From Tundrisphaera sp051175315 (GTDB lineage Bacteria > Planctomycetota > Planctomycetia > Isosphaerales > Isosphaeraceae), in contig NZ_CP195100.1 of NCBI RefSeq assembly GCF_051175315.1, positions 2,294,001 through 2,358,000 on the forward strand: a DNA stretch of 64,000 nt, in the 5' to 3' direction. This document shows, piece after piece, positions 16,415 through 27,600 of the stretch. The notes beneath the pieces were generated by a model. That model made no database searches. It was not told the origin of the DNA and worked only from the letters and a program-made list of their open reading frames with translations. How positions within the stretch are numbered: position 1 is the first letter of the stretch; the number at the start of each line of letters is the position of its first letter. Made by a program: the position numbers and the translations under genes.

Positions 16415-18544
16415 ATGGCCCGAGCAAAGTGCACGCTGAAGGTCCGCGGGCTGGATTGCCCGGTGGAGGTGGCCGCACTCAGCGCCGCCCTGGAGCGTGC
16501 CCCGGGGGTCTCCACGCTCGGATTCGACCTGATCCACGGGATCTTATCCGTCGATTACGACCCGGAGGCGACCGATCCCGCGGCCCTGGTCCGGCGGATC
16601 GCGTCCCGGGCCGGGATGAAGGCCGAGCTGGCGGGCGACCCCGAGGTTTCGGCGCCCGGCTGGTGGGAGAAGAACAGCCGTTGGGCCACCACGGCGGCGT
16701 CCGGCGTGGCGTTGCTGGTCGGGGTGGTCATCGGCTACGCGGGCGGGCCCGATCGGGCGGCGACCGCGGCCTATGCCCTAGCGATCGCGGCGGGCGGCGT
16801 GGACCTGATCCCCCGCGCGGCCCGCAGCCTGCGCGGGCTCCGGCTCGACATCCACGTCCTGATGGGGGGGGCCATCCTCGGGGCGATCGCCCTGGGGCAG
16901 TGGGACGAGGCGGCGACCGTCGCCTTCCTGTTCGGGCTGTCCGAGGCGCTCGAATCGCTGAGCGTCGACCGCGCCCGGCGGGCCGTCCGGGCGCTCCTGG
17001 AAGTGGCCCCGGACGAGGCCGAGGTCGTCGGGGAGGGCGGCGTCGGCCGGAAGGTGCCCGCCTCCGAGGTCCAGGCCGGCGACCGGGTCCGGGTCCGCGC
17101 CGGGGAGAGGGTTCCGGTCGACGGCGTCGTGACGCTGGGCCGGTCCAGCCTGGACCAGAAGGCGATCACCGGGGAGTCGGTGCCTGTGCCACGCGGCCCG
17201 GGCGATGCGGTCTATGCCGGGACGGTCAACGGCGATGGCTCCCTGGAGGTCGAGGCGAGCGGACCTCTCGAAGACGCCCTGATCTCGCGGGTCGCCGAGC
17301 GGGTCCGCCAGGCCCAGGCCGGCCGCGCCCCGGTGGAGCGGACCGTCGAGCGGTTCGCCAACGTCTACACCCCGATCGTGGCCGCGGCGTCGCTGGCGGT
17401 CATGCTGGCGCCTCCGCTGTTCCACCTCGCCTCGGGCCACCCGGCCGACTGGGCCCTCTGGTTCGGCCGGGGGCTGGTGATCCTGGTGATCGCCTGCCCG
17501 TGCGCCCTGGTGATCGCCACGCCGGTGGCCCTGGCCTCGGCCCTGGCGGCGTCGGCCCGGCGCGGGGTCCTGCTCAAGGGGGGGCAGTTCCTGGAAGAAC
17601 TCGGCCGGCTCCGCGTGATCGCCTTCGACAAGACGGGCACCCTCACCCGGGGCGAGCCCGACGTGGTGGAGGTGGTCGCGGCCGGAGGCGGCGGGGACGA
17701 CGAACTCCTGCGGATCGCCGCCGCCCTGGGCGACCAGGGGGGGCACGTCCTGGGACGCGCCATCTCCAAACACGCCCGCACGTTGCGGCTGGACGTGCCG
17801 ATCGCCGACGGCTACGCGGCCGTGCCGGGGATGGGGGCGACCGGCCGCGTCGATTCGGTCGAGTATCACATCGGCAGCCATCGGTTCATCGACGAGGTGG
17901 GCCTCTGCCCGCCCGACTTCCATGCCCGGTTCGGCACCGCCGAGGGGGATGTCGGGACCTCCGTGGCGCTCACCGCCGCGTCCGGCCCGATGGGCTGGAT
18001 CCGCCTGGCCGATCGCCCCCGGCCCGAGGCCGCCGCCGTCCTGGCCGAGTTGAACGGCCTGGGCATCGAGACCGTGATGCTCACCGGCGACAACGGCCCG
18101 ACCGCCTCGGCGATGGCCCGGGAACTGGGCATCGCCGAGCAGCGGTCGGGGCTCCTGCCCGCCGACAAGGCCACGATCGTCGCCGAGCTGAATCGCAGCA
18201 AGGGGCCGACCGGCATGGTCGGCGACGGCGTGAACGACGCCCCGGCCCTGGCCGCCGCCCGGGTCAGCGTGGCCCTGGGGGGCATCTCCAGCGCCGCGGC
18301 CCTGGAGACGGCCGACGTGGTCCTGATGGGCGACGACCTGTCCGCCTTGCCCTGGCTGGTCCGGCTGGGCCGCGCCACCCTGTCCCGGATCCGGCAGAAC
18401 ATCGCCCTGGCCCTGGGTTCCAAGGCGCTGGTGCTTGTCCTCGCCGTGTTCGGCCTGGCGACCCTGTGGATGGCGATCCTGGCCGATGTCGGCGTCAGCC
18501 TGCTGGTCACGGCCAACGCCCTTCGGCTCCTCCGACGCATCTGA
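16415..18544 (+). CDS. P1B-type heavy-metal ATPase (Zn/Cd/Pb exporter type)
   Basis: The 709-residue ATP-driven metal pump shows TGESVPV (actuator), the transport motif CPCALVIATPVAL, the phosphorylated Asp in DKTGTLTRGEPDV and GDGVNDAPAL. The last helices have a Lys in SKALVL and ADVGVSLLVTANALRLL, residues typical of the Zn/Cd/Pb (P1B-2) subgroup. The N-terminal HMA domain is degenerate: GLDCPVEV has one Cys where GxxCxxC is usual. The nucleotide-domain HP motif reads GHVLGRAI, so the Pro is replaced. ATG 16415 fits GAGG about 10 nt upstream. It runs tail to tail into the lactate permease with no gap. Confidence 0.92.
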   Translation: MARAKCTLKVRGLDCPVEVAALSAALERAPGVSTLGFDLIHGILSVDYDPEATDPAALVRRIASRAGMKAELAGDPEVSAPGWWEKNSRWATTAASGVALLVGVVIGYAGGPDRAATAAYALAIAAGGVDLIPRAARSLRGLRLDIHVLMGGAILGAIALGQWDEAATVAFLFGLSEALESLSVDRARRAVRALLEVAPDEAEVVGEGGVGRKVPASEVQAGDRVRVRAGERVPVDGVVTLGRSSLDQKAITGESVPVPRGPGDAVYAGTVNGDGSLEVEASGPLEDALISRVAERVRQAQAGRAPVERTVERFANVYTPIVAAASLAVMLAPPLFHLASGHPADWALWFGRGLVILVIACPCALVIATPVALASALAASARRGVLLKGGQFLEELGRLRVIAFDKTGTLTRGEPDVVEVVAAGGGGDDELLRIAAALGDQGGHVLGRAISKHARTLRLDVPIADGYAAVPGMGATGRVDSVEYHIGSHRFIDEVGLCPPDFHARFGTAEGDVGTSVALTAASGPMGWIRLADRPRPEAAAVLAELNGLGIETVMLTGDNGPTASAMARELGIAEQRSGLLPADKATIVAELNRSKGPTGMVGDGVNDAPALAAARVSVALGGISSAAALETADVVLMGDDLSALPWLVRLGRATLSRIRQNIALALGSKALVLVLAVFGLATLWMAILADVGVSLLVTANALRLLRRI

Positions 18545-20206
<1,662 letters not shown>

Positions 20207-20351
20207 CGAAGTCCGCTCCAGGTGGCGAAGGAGGGTCGCGCACGACCGCGCCCGCACGGAGACTACGCCATCGCCCTGCGGTGCGACAGGCCCATGCGGC
20301 GCGGCCCCTCGGTGCTGGCCCCGCCGGCCGGGCCCGGAGGGTGCTGGCCCC

Positions 20352-20380
20352 TTGACCCAAGCGGGAAACGGGGTTACCTT
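20352..20380 (+). promoter_or_regulatory. Candidate promoter for hpf
   Basis: TTGACC (20352-20357) and TACCTT (20375-20380) are separated by 17 nt, upstream of the GTG at 20439. The -10 is a weak match. Confidence 0.3.
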
Positions 20381-20438
20381 GTGACCACGACGGGCCCAAC
20401 CCGTAGGGCCATCGGTCGATCAGTCAAGGAGCGGATGG

Positions 20439-20765
20439 GTGCAAATCGAGATCTCGACCCGCCACGGGAGCCTGACGCCGGCCCAGCACCGGTACGTCCA
20501 TGACAAGGCCGAAAAGCTGGTCAAGTACTTCGAACGGCTGATGTCGATCGAGGTGGCCATCGACCACGTCAAACACCTGTGGCAGGTGGAAATCCGGGTG
20601 TCGGCCGAGCACAAGCACGACTTCTTCGCCAGCGAAGAGGCCACCACGGCCGAAGGGGCCATGGACCTGTGCACCCACAAGGTCGAAGAGCAGCTCCGCC
20701 GCTACAAGGGCAAGGTCCAGCACCACAAGGGCGAGACACCCCAGGGTGGTGAGCACGTGATCTGA
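20439..20765 (+). CDS. hpf: Ribosome hibernation-promoting factor, short form
   Basis: A 108-residue HPF/RaiA-family protein that binds the 30S subunit and silences ribosomes in stationary phase. The pattern is typical: MQIEISTRHGSLTP at the start, HDKAEKLVKYFERL, then VEIRVSAEHKHDFFASEEA and DLCTHKVEEQLRRYKGKVQ. It lacks the C-terminal dimerisation domain of long HPF. Initiation is at a GTG preceded by AAGGAG (20427-20432) at 6-nt spacing; a nearby ATG is out of frame. The hpf-ptsN order recalls the rpoN operon of proteobacteria, but rpoN is not in the window. Confidence 0.92.
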   Translation: MQIEISTRHGSLTPAQHRYVHDKAEKLVKYFERLMSIEVAIDHVKHLWQVEIRVSAEHKHDFFASEEATTAEGAMDLCTHKVEEQLRRYKGKVQHHKGETPQGGEHVI

Positions 20766-20873
20766 CCGCGATCCGGCGGCGGTGATGCCTCGGCGTCGCG
20801 TCCGCCGTCAGGGCCGTCGACACACGCCGGCATCCCGGCGGCGCCAGAGATGATGGAGAGGACGGAGGGTCGG

Positions 20874-21344
20874 ATGAAGCTTTCGGATTTCGTGGTCCCC
20901 GAGGCGATCCTCGTCGACCTCCAGGCCACCGGCAAAGAAGCGGCGATCCGCGAGATCGTCCGCAGCCTCCACGCCGCCGGCCAGGTCGCCGAGGCCGATC
21001 TCGAAGGGGTCATCCGCGCGATCCTGGGCCGCGAGGAGCTGGGCTCGACCGGGATCGGTCAGGGCGTGGCGGTGCCGCACACCCGGCACCCGACCGTGTC
21101 GCGCCTGGTGGGGACCGTCGCCCTGTCCCGTCACGGGGTGGACTTCGCCGCCCTGGATGGCGACCCGGTCGACATCTTCTTCCTGCTGATCTCGCCGCCC
21201 AACCAGCCCGGCGACCACCTCCGGGCCCTCGAAAACATCTCCCGCCATCTGAAGGACGAGAAGTTCGTCAGCTTCCTCCGCCAGGCCAAGACGCGCGAAT
21301 CGGTCATCGAGCTGCTCGAAGAGGCCGACCAGGCGTCCGCCTGA
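20874..21344 (+). CDS. ptsN: PTS IIA component, nitrogen-type (PtsN-like)
   Basis: The 156-residue EIIA of the fructose/nitrogen family accepts a phosphoryl group on the His in GVAVPHTRHP (about residue 66). The fold landmarks LGREELGSTGIGQG upstream and the block LLISPPNQPGDHLRALENISRHLKDEKF match the family. There is no IIB, IIC or DNA-binding domain, so a regulatory role (PTS-Ntr) is likely. ATG 20874 has GGAGGG upstream; the ATG at 20850 is an alternative. It follows hpf by 108 nt and precedes the HPr gene by 102 nt. Confidence 0.9.
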   Translation: MKLSDFVVPEAILVDLQATGKEAAIREIVRSLHAAGQVAEADLEGVIRAILGREELGSTGIGQGVAVPHTRHPTVSRLVGTVALSRHGVDFAALDGDPVDIFFLLISPPNQPGDHLRALENISRHLKDEKFVSFLRQAKTRESVIELLEEADQASA

Positions 21345-21446
21345 TCGCCGCGTCGGGCCCGCCGTCGTCGTCCGACGCCGGGCCCCGGAAACCGGCCCGG
21401 AACCGATGGAACTCCGTCTCCCGCCCCCTGGTCGACCGAGTCGCCG

Positions 21447-21761
21447 ATGAGCCAAGATTCGCAGGTCGCCCGCCGCCAGGTCGAAATCACCAACGTGCTG
21501 GGGCTGCACCTCCGCCCGGCCGATAAATTCGTCCGGATGGCCAACCAGTTCCAGAGCCAGATCCAGGTCCACCACCTGGGCCGGCAGATCAACGGCAAGA
21601 GCATCCTCGACTTGACGACGCTGGCCGCCGAGCAGGGCACCCAGCTCGTCCTGGAGGCCCGTGGGCCCGACGCCGAGGCCGCCGTCGCCGCGCTGGCCGA
21701 TCTGGTCCTGGCCCGGTTCTTCGAAGACGAGGAGGGCCAGGACGCCGACCCTGCCCAATGA
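21447..21761 (+). CDS. ptsH: HPr phosphocarrier protein
   Basis: A 104-residue HPr. The phosphorylated His is in NVLGLHLRPADKFV (about residue 20) and the Ser-phosphorylation region is INGKSILDLTTLAA. It passes phosphate from enzyme I to IIA proteins. The C-terminal acidic extension (FFEDEEGQDADPAQ) is longer than in typical 88-residue HPr. The enzyme I gene follows in the same direction. Confidence 0.93.
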   Translation: MSQDSQVARRQVEITNVLGLHLRPADKFVRMANQFQSQIQVHHLGRQINGKSILDLTTLAAEQGTQLVLEARGPDAEAAVAALADLVLARFFEDEEGQDADPAQ

Positions 21762-21832
21762 TCGGCCCGGCCCATGCCCGGCGCCTTCGACCGTTCATGC
21801 ATCCGCATGCCTCGCGACGGGAGGGGGGCTCG

Positions 21833-23641
21833 ATGTCCAGCATGATGCAAACGCTGCGCGGGATCGCCGTCAGCCCTGGCATCGCCATCGGCCCGCTGCG
21901 GGTCCTCGACCCCCGCGGCCTCCGGCCCCCGGTCCGCGCCGTGGCTCCCGAGGATCTGCCCGCCGAGCTGGAGCGGCTCGATAAGGCGCTGAGCCTGGCC
22001 CGCGCCGAGGCCGAGATCGCCGAGGCCGAGGCCCGCGAGCGGATCGGCCCGCAGTACGCCGACATCCTCGCGGCCCACGCCCGGATGGTCGACGACCCCA
22101 CCCTCCGCCGCGACGCCCGGGCCCGGATCGAGCGCGACCTGGTCAGCGCCGAGCACGCCGTCAGCGAGGTCTTGGAAGGCCACGCCGTCCGGCTGGAGAA
22201 GCTGGCCGACTCCCACCTGGCCGCCCGCGCCGCCGACGTCCGCGACATCCAGCGGCGGATCCTGGCCCAGTTCCCCGGGGCCGGGGCCGGCCTGGGCCCC
22301 GACGCCACCCTGTCCGACCCGGGCGGGCCGATCGTGGTGATGGCCTACGACCTGTCCCCCAGCGAGACGGCCGGCCTGGACCCCGCCCTGGTCCTGGGAT
22401 TCGCCACCGAGGGGGGCGGCCTGGCCAGCCACACCGCGATCGTCGCCGCCGCCCTGGAAATCCCCGCCGTGGTCGGGCTGGGCCGCACCCTGGAGCTGGC
22501 CCGCAACGCCCAGGTGGCGATCATCGACGGCGATGAAGGGCTCGTGGTCCTCGACCCCGACCCCGCCACGCTCGCCCGCTATCGGCTGGCCGCCGCCGAG
22601 CGGGTGGCCCGGTTCGAGGGGCTGGCCGACCTGGCCCACCTCCCCGCCGAGACCCTGGACGGGCGGCGGGTCGAGCTGTGGGGCAACATCGAGTTCCCCG
22701 CCGAGGTCGACGCCTGCCTGGACCGGGGCGCCTCGGGCATCGGCCTGTATCGCACCGAGTTCCTGTTCCTGAACGCCGATCGGCCCCCGTCCGAGGACGA
22801 GCAATACGCCGCCTATGAGGCGGTGGTCCGCTCGGTCCGGGGCCGCCCGGTGACGTTCCGCACCCTGGACCTCGGCTCCGACAAGCTCACGGCGTACCGC
22901 CGGGGCGGACCGCCCGAGCCCAACCCGGCCTTGGGGCTCCGGAGCCTCCGGCTGTCGCTCCGCGACCCGGGGCTGTTCCGCACCCAGCTCCGGGCGATCC
23001 TCCGGGCCTCGACGCTGGGGGACGTCCGGGTCATGTTCCCGCTGGTCTCCACCCTGCCGGAGTTCCGCCAGGCCCGCTCCCTGCTCGATGAGGTCGCCCG
23101 GGAACTCGCCGCCGAGGGGGTCGCCGTCCGGGCCGACCTGCCCGTCGGCGTGATGGTCGAGGTCCCCTCGGCGGCGGTGATGGCCGACCACCTGGCCAGG
23201 GAGGTCGATTTCTTCTCGATCGGGACCAACGACCTGATCCAGTATGCCCTGGCCGTGGACCGCACCAACGAGACGGTCGCCGAGCTGTACAGCGCCGCCG
23301 ACCCGGCCGTGCTCCGCCTGATCGCGATGGTGGTGGAGGCGGCCCGCCCGCGCGGGCTGGAGGTGACCGTCTGCGGGGCGATGGGGGGCGAGCCCCTCTA
23401 CGCGATGGTGCTGCTGGGCCTGGGGGTCCGCCGCCTGAGCATGCCGCCGCACCAATTGCCCGAGATCAAGCGCGTGATCCGCTCCATCCACGACGACCGG
23501 GCCGCGGCCCTGGCGGCCGAATCGCTGGCCGAATCGTCGGCCGCCGGCGTGGTGGCCCGGCTCCGCTCCGCCCTGCTGGAGGCCCTGCCCCCCCCCGAGC
23601 ATCCCCCCTCGACCGATCGACGGGCCGATTCCGCCGCTTGA
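21833..23641 (+). CDS. ptsI: Phosphoenolpyruvate-protein phosphotransferase (enzyme I)
   Basis: The 602-residue enzyme transfers phosphate from PEP to HPr. The N-terminal helical domain is followed by the phosphohistidine site GGGLASHTAIVAAALEIPAV, the PEP-binding IGLYRTEFLFLN, and the C-terminal MVEVPSAAVMADHL, FFSIGTNDLIQYALAVDR and TVCGAMGGEP with the catalytic Cys. There is no N-terminal GAF domain, so it is a general EI rather than a PtsP type. The ATG at 21833 follows GGAGGGG. It belongs to the hpf-ptsN-ptsH-ptsI block; no sugar-specific permease is in the window. Confidence 0.95.
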   Translation: MSSMMQTLRGIAVSPGIAIGPLRVLDPRGLRPPVRAVAPEDLPAELERLDKALSLARAEAEIAEAEARERIGPQYADILAAHARMVDDPTLRRDARARIERDLVSAEHAVSEVLEGHAVRLEKLADSHLAARAADVRDIQRRILAQFPGAGAGLGPDATLSDPGGPIVVMAYDLSPSETAGLDPALVLGFATEGGGLASHTAIVAAALEIPAVVGLGRTLELARNAQVAIIDGDEGLVVLDPDPATLARYRLAAAERVARFEGLADLAHLPAETLDGRRVELWGNIEFPAEVDACLDRGASGIGLYRTEFLFLNADRPPSEDEQYAAYEAVVRSVRGRPVTFRTLDLGSDKLTAYRRGGPPEPNPALGLRSLRLSLRDPGLFRTQLRAILRASTLGDVRVMFPLVSTLPEFRQARSLLDEVARELAAEGVAVRADLPVGVMVEVPSAAVMADHLAREVDFFSIGTNDLIQYALAVDRTNETVAELYSAADPAVLRLIAMVVEAARPRGLEVTVCGAMGGEPLYAMVLLGLGVRRLSMPPHQLPEIKRVIRSIHDDRAAALAAESLAESSAAGVVARLRSALLEALPPPEHPPSTDRRADSAA

Positions 23642-23851
23642 CCCTCGACCCGGCGGCCCCGGTCGGCGACAATCAAACGCTCGCGGCCCCGGCTCGTTGC
23701 CGACGCCGCCCCGAATCCATGATCGACCCGAACGCTCGAACCGCCGGACGCGACGCCGCCACCGCCCGAGACACCGCCGGCCCCCCGGGCCGCGACCGAA
23801 GGGCCCCGCGAATCGCACCGGCCAACGACCTCGCCCGGACGCCTCGCAACG

Positions 23852-24487
23852 ATGTCTTCTCCCAAGGTGCGCCTCCGGTTCGCCAAGCGCGGTGACCTTC
23901 GACTGGTCAGCCATCATGACCTGATGCGCTGCCTGGAGCGGATGGCCCGCCGCGCCGAGCTGCCCTTGGCCTGGAGCCAGGGGTTCAACCCCCGGCCCAA
24001 GGTCGCCTTCACCCTGGCCCTGGGGCTGGGGATCGAGGGCCACCGCGAAGTGGTCGAGATGGAGCTGGCCGAGCCGATGGAGCCGGCCGAAGTGCTCCGA
24101 CGCCTCGTCTCCGTCTCGCCGTCCGGCCTCGACTGGCTCGATGCCGAGGACCCCGGCGCCGGACGCCCGGCGCAGGCCGGGGCGGTCCGCTACGCCCTGC
24201 CCATCCCCGAGGACCGGCGCGACGCCGCGCGCGACGCCCTGGCCGCCCTCCTGGCCGACGACCGGAGGCCCTACACCCGGCATCGGCCCGACCGCACCGT
24301 CGAGATCGACATCCGACCCTTCGTGGTCGATGCCGAACTCGACGGCGACGGCATGCTCCGTTTCCGCCTCAAGATGACCCCGGCGGGCACCGCCCGGCCC
24401 GAAGAGGTGGTCGACACCCTCGGCCTGCGCGACCTGATGGGACGAGGGGCCATCCTGGCTCGCACCGAGGTGGAGCTGGCCCCGTGA
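23852..24487 (+). CDS. TIGR03936 family protein (DUF2344, radical-SAM-associated)
   Basis: The 211-residue protein begins VRLRFAKRGDLRLVSHHDLMRCLERMARRAELP, followed by WSQGFNPRPKVAF and LALGLGIEGHREVVEMEL, the hallmark of this family. These proteins are usually encoded next to, or fused to, a radical SAM protein and next to RNase E/G. Here only the RNase E/G gene is adjacent (160 nt downstream). The function is unproven; a role in RNA or ribosome modification is inferred from neighbours. Confidence 0.88.
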   Translation: MSSPKVRLRFAKRGDLRLVSHHDLMRCLERMARRAELPLAWSQGFNPRPKVAFTLALGLGIEGHREVVEMELAEPMEPAEVLRRLVSVSPSGLDWLDAEDPGAGRPAQAGAVRYALPIPEDRRDAARDALAALLADDRRPYTRHRPDRTVEIDIRPFVVDAELDGDGMLRFRLKMTPAGTARPEEVVDTLGLRDLMGRGAILARTEVELAP

Positions 24488-24647
24488 TGATCCGCATCCC
24501 CGAATCCAGAATCGACCCGACCGGGCCCCCGCGACGGACCCCCCCCGCCTCCACGGCGGGTCGCCGGCCCTCGCGCCTCGCGTCGCCGGGTCTCCTACCC
24601 CCGACACCGACCATCGCCACCGCGATCGCGCCAGAAAGATCGACCGC

Positions 24648-27600
24648 ATGAAGAAAGAAATGCTGATCAACGTGCTCCAGCCCGAGGAGTGCCGCATCGC
24701 CATCCTCGAGGATGGCGTGCTGGAAGAACTCTACGTCGAGCGGACCAGCCACGAGAGCTACACCGGCAACCTCTACAAGGGCCGGGTCGTCAACCTGGAG
24801 CCGGCCATCCAGGCCGCGTTCGTCGACTTCTCGGTCGGCCGCAACGGCTTCCTCCACGTCTCCGACGTCGAGCCCCAGTACTACCGCCGCAACCTCTCCG
24901 ACCAGGCCGAGCTGAGCCCCCGGGACCGCGACCGCGAGCGTGAACCCCGACGCGACCGGGCCCCCGAGGCCCGCGGCTCCGAATCCCGCCGCGACCGGGC
25001 CCCCCGCGCCGCCGAGGATCGCGAGCCCCCGGCCTCCGGCGGCTTCGGCGAGGGGATCATCGATCCCCCCCGCCGCGACCGGCCCGACCGCTCCGAGCGC
25101 GGCCGCCGAGACCGCTCCGAGCCCCGCCGCTTCGGCGAAGGGCTGGAAGGGGAGGACGCGCCGGCCCCGAAGCGCCCCGCCGATGCCGACCGGTTCGCCC
25201 CCGACGAGACGCCCCGCCGGCTCCGCTCCGAGGTGCCGCCCCCGGCCACCCGGGCCGTCGAATCCCCTTACCTCCGGACGCCCCCGCCCGAGCGGGATGA
25301 GCCGGTCGTCGAACGCTCCCCTTATTCCCGCAGGCCCACGCCGGCGCCGACCCCGCCCCCCCCGCCCATCGAGCGGGATGAGCCGGTCGCGGAGCGTCCC
25401 CGGAACCCGGCCGCCGGATTCGTCCGGCCCTCCGAGCCCGAGCCGTTCGACCCCGACCTGCCCCCCAGCCGGACCCAGCGGTCCCGCCCCGCGCCCCCCC
25501 GGCCGGCCGAGGACGAGGTGAAGCCCCGGGCCGCCCTGGACCCGCGCGACGTCGAGACCGAGCCCGAACCCCCGTCGGCCCGCGAGCCGCGACGGGGCCG
25601 TGGCCGGGGCCGGAGCCGGCCCGCCGCCGAGGTCGAGCCCCCGGCTCCCTTCGAGCCGATCGCCGAGCCCGAAGCCGCCGAGTTCGAATTCCCTGCCGAG
25701 CCGGCCCCCGAAGACTCGGCCGACACGCCCCGGCGTCGCGGCGGCCGCGATGCCATCCGCTCGCGCGGCGGCGATCGTCCTCAGCCGCCGGCCGCCGAGC
25801 GTCCCCGCCCGGCCCCGCCGGCGCCCCCGGCCGAGCGTCCCCGCCCGTTCGCGGCCGACCTGGAGGCGCCCCGGCCCCAGCCCACCGAGCCCGAGTGGGC
25901 CCGCACGGCCGTCCCCGAGAAGACCCGTTCCTACGCCCCGGACCGCGAGGCCGACCGGCCCCAGCCGACGGCCCCCGAGCGGTCTCGCCCGGCCCCGCCG
26001 GCCGAGCGGGGCCGAGGCTTCGCGGCCGACCTGGAGATCGACCGGCCCGCGCCGCCGGCCGCCGAGCGTCCCCGCCCGGCCCCGCCGACGCCCCCGGCCG
26101 AGCGTCCCCGCCCCGCGGCCGCCGAGCGGGGCCGAGGCTTCGCCGCCGACCTCGAGATCGACCGCCCCACCCCGCCCGCCCCGGAACCGACCCGCGAGCG
26201 CGGCCGGGCCGCGGCCGAGCGTCCCCGGGCCGCTGAGTTCGAGCCCCCGGCCCGCGAATCCCGCTCCAAGCCCCACGACCGGGCCGGCGAGGAAGGTTAC
26301 ATCCCGCGCCGGCTCCGCGCCGAGGCCGAATCCGCCGCCCCGCCCGCCTGGCCCGACCTCGCCGATGACGAGGAACTGACGCCCGGCATCGACGGCGACG
26401 AGGAGGGCGAGGGCACCGAGGACGCGGAAGGTGGCACGGCCAAGGAAGGCGGCCGTCGCCGCCGCCGTCGCCGCGGCCGGCGCCGGGACCGCGACGCGGT
26501 CGATCGCGCCCCCACTCCCGAAGCCGAGGTCGAGGAGGTCGAGGACCTCGCCGACCCCGATGAGTTCGACGAGCCGGGACCCGCCCGCCGCGAGGCGATC
26601 GAGGCCCACGGCTCCGACCTCGACGACCTGACGTCGACCGCCGACTTCGACTTCGGCGACGACCACGAGCACGACGAGTTCGACGAGGACGAGGATGAGG
26701 ATGAAGGCGGCCGGGCGCCCAAGGCGGCCCGCGTCTCCGACCCCGAAGACCAGATCGACCCCGAGCTGGAAGAGGAGATCCGCAAGGAGATCGAGGAGAT
26801 CGCCGAGCTGGAGCGCGAGATGGGCCTGCGCGGGACCGTCGAGGCCCGCCCCCGCCGCGGCGACGACGCCGGCAAGGGCGGCGTCCGGGGCCGGGGCACG
26901 GTCAAGCCGCCGATCCAGGAGATCTTCCGCCGCGGCGACGAGGTGCTGGTCCAGGTCATCAAGGAGAGCATCGGCACCAAGGGGCCGACCCTCTCGACCT
27001 ACATCAGCATCCCCGGCCGCTACCTCGTCCTGATGCCGGGCCTGAACCGCGTCGGCGTGTCGCGCAAGATCGCCGACGAGGGCCAGCGCCGCAAGCTCCG
27101 CGAGATCATGACCGAGCTGAACCCGCCCAAAGGGCTCGGCTTCATCGTCCGGACCGCCGGCCTGGACCGCTCCAAGCGGGAGCTGGCCCGCGACCTCGCC
27201 TACCTGCTCCGGCTCTGGAAGGTGATCCTCCGCCGGATCAAGAAGGCCAAGAGCCCGGCGCCGATCTACCAAGAATCGGACATGATCACGCGGACGATCC
27301 GCGACATCTTCACCTCCGAGATCGACACGATCTGGATCGACGAGCCGTCGGCCTTCGAACGCGCCCAGGAATTCCTCCGCGTCGTCATGCCCCGCTTCGT
27401 CGACCGGCTCAAGCTCTATGACGAGAAGGTGCCGCTCTTCCACAAGTACGGCATCGAGGACGAGATCGCCAAGATCCAGCGTCGCCGCGTCGACCTGCCC
27501 GAAGGCGGGTCGATCGTGATCGACCAGACCGAGGCCCTGGTGGCCATCGACGTCAACTCGGGCAACTTCCGGGTGGAGAACGACGCCGAGCGGACCGCCT

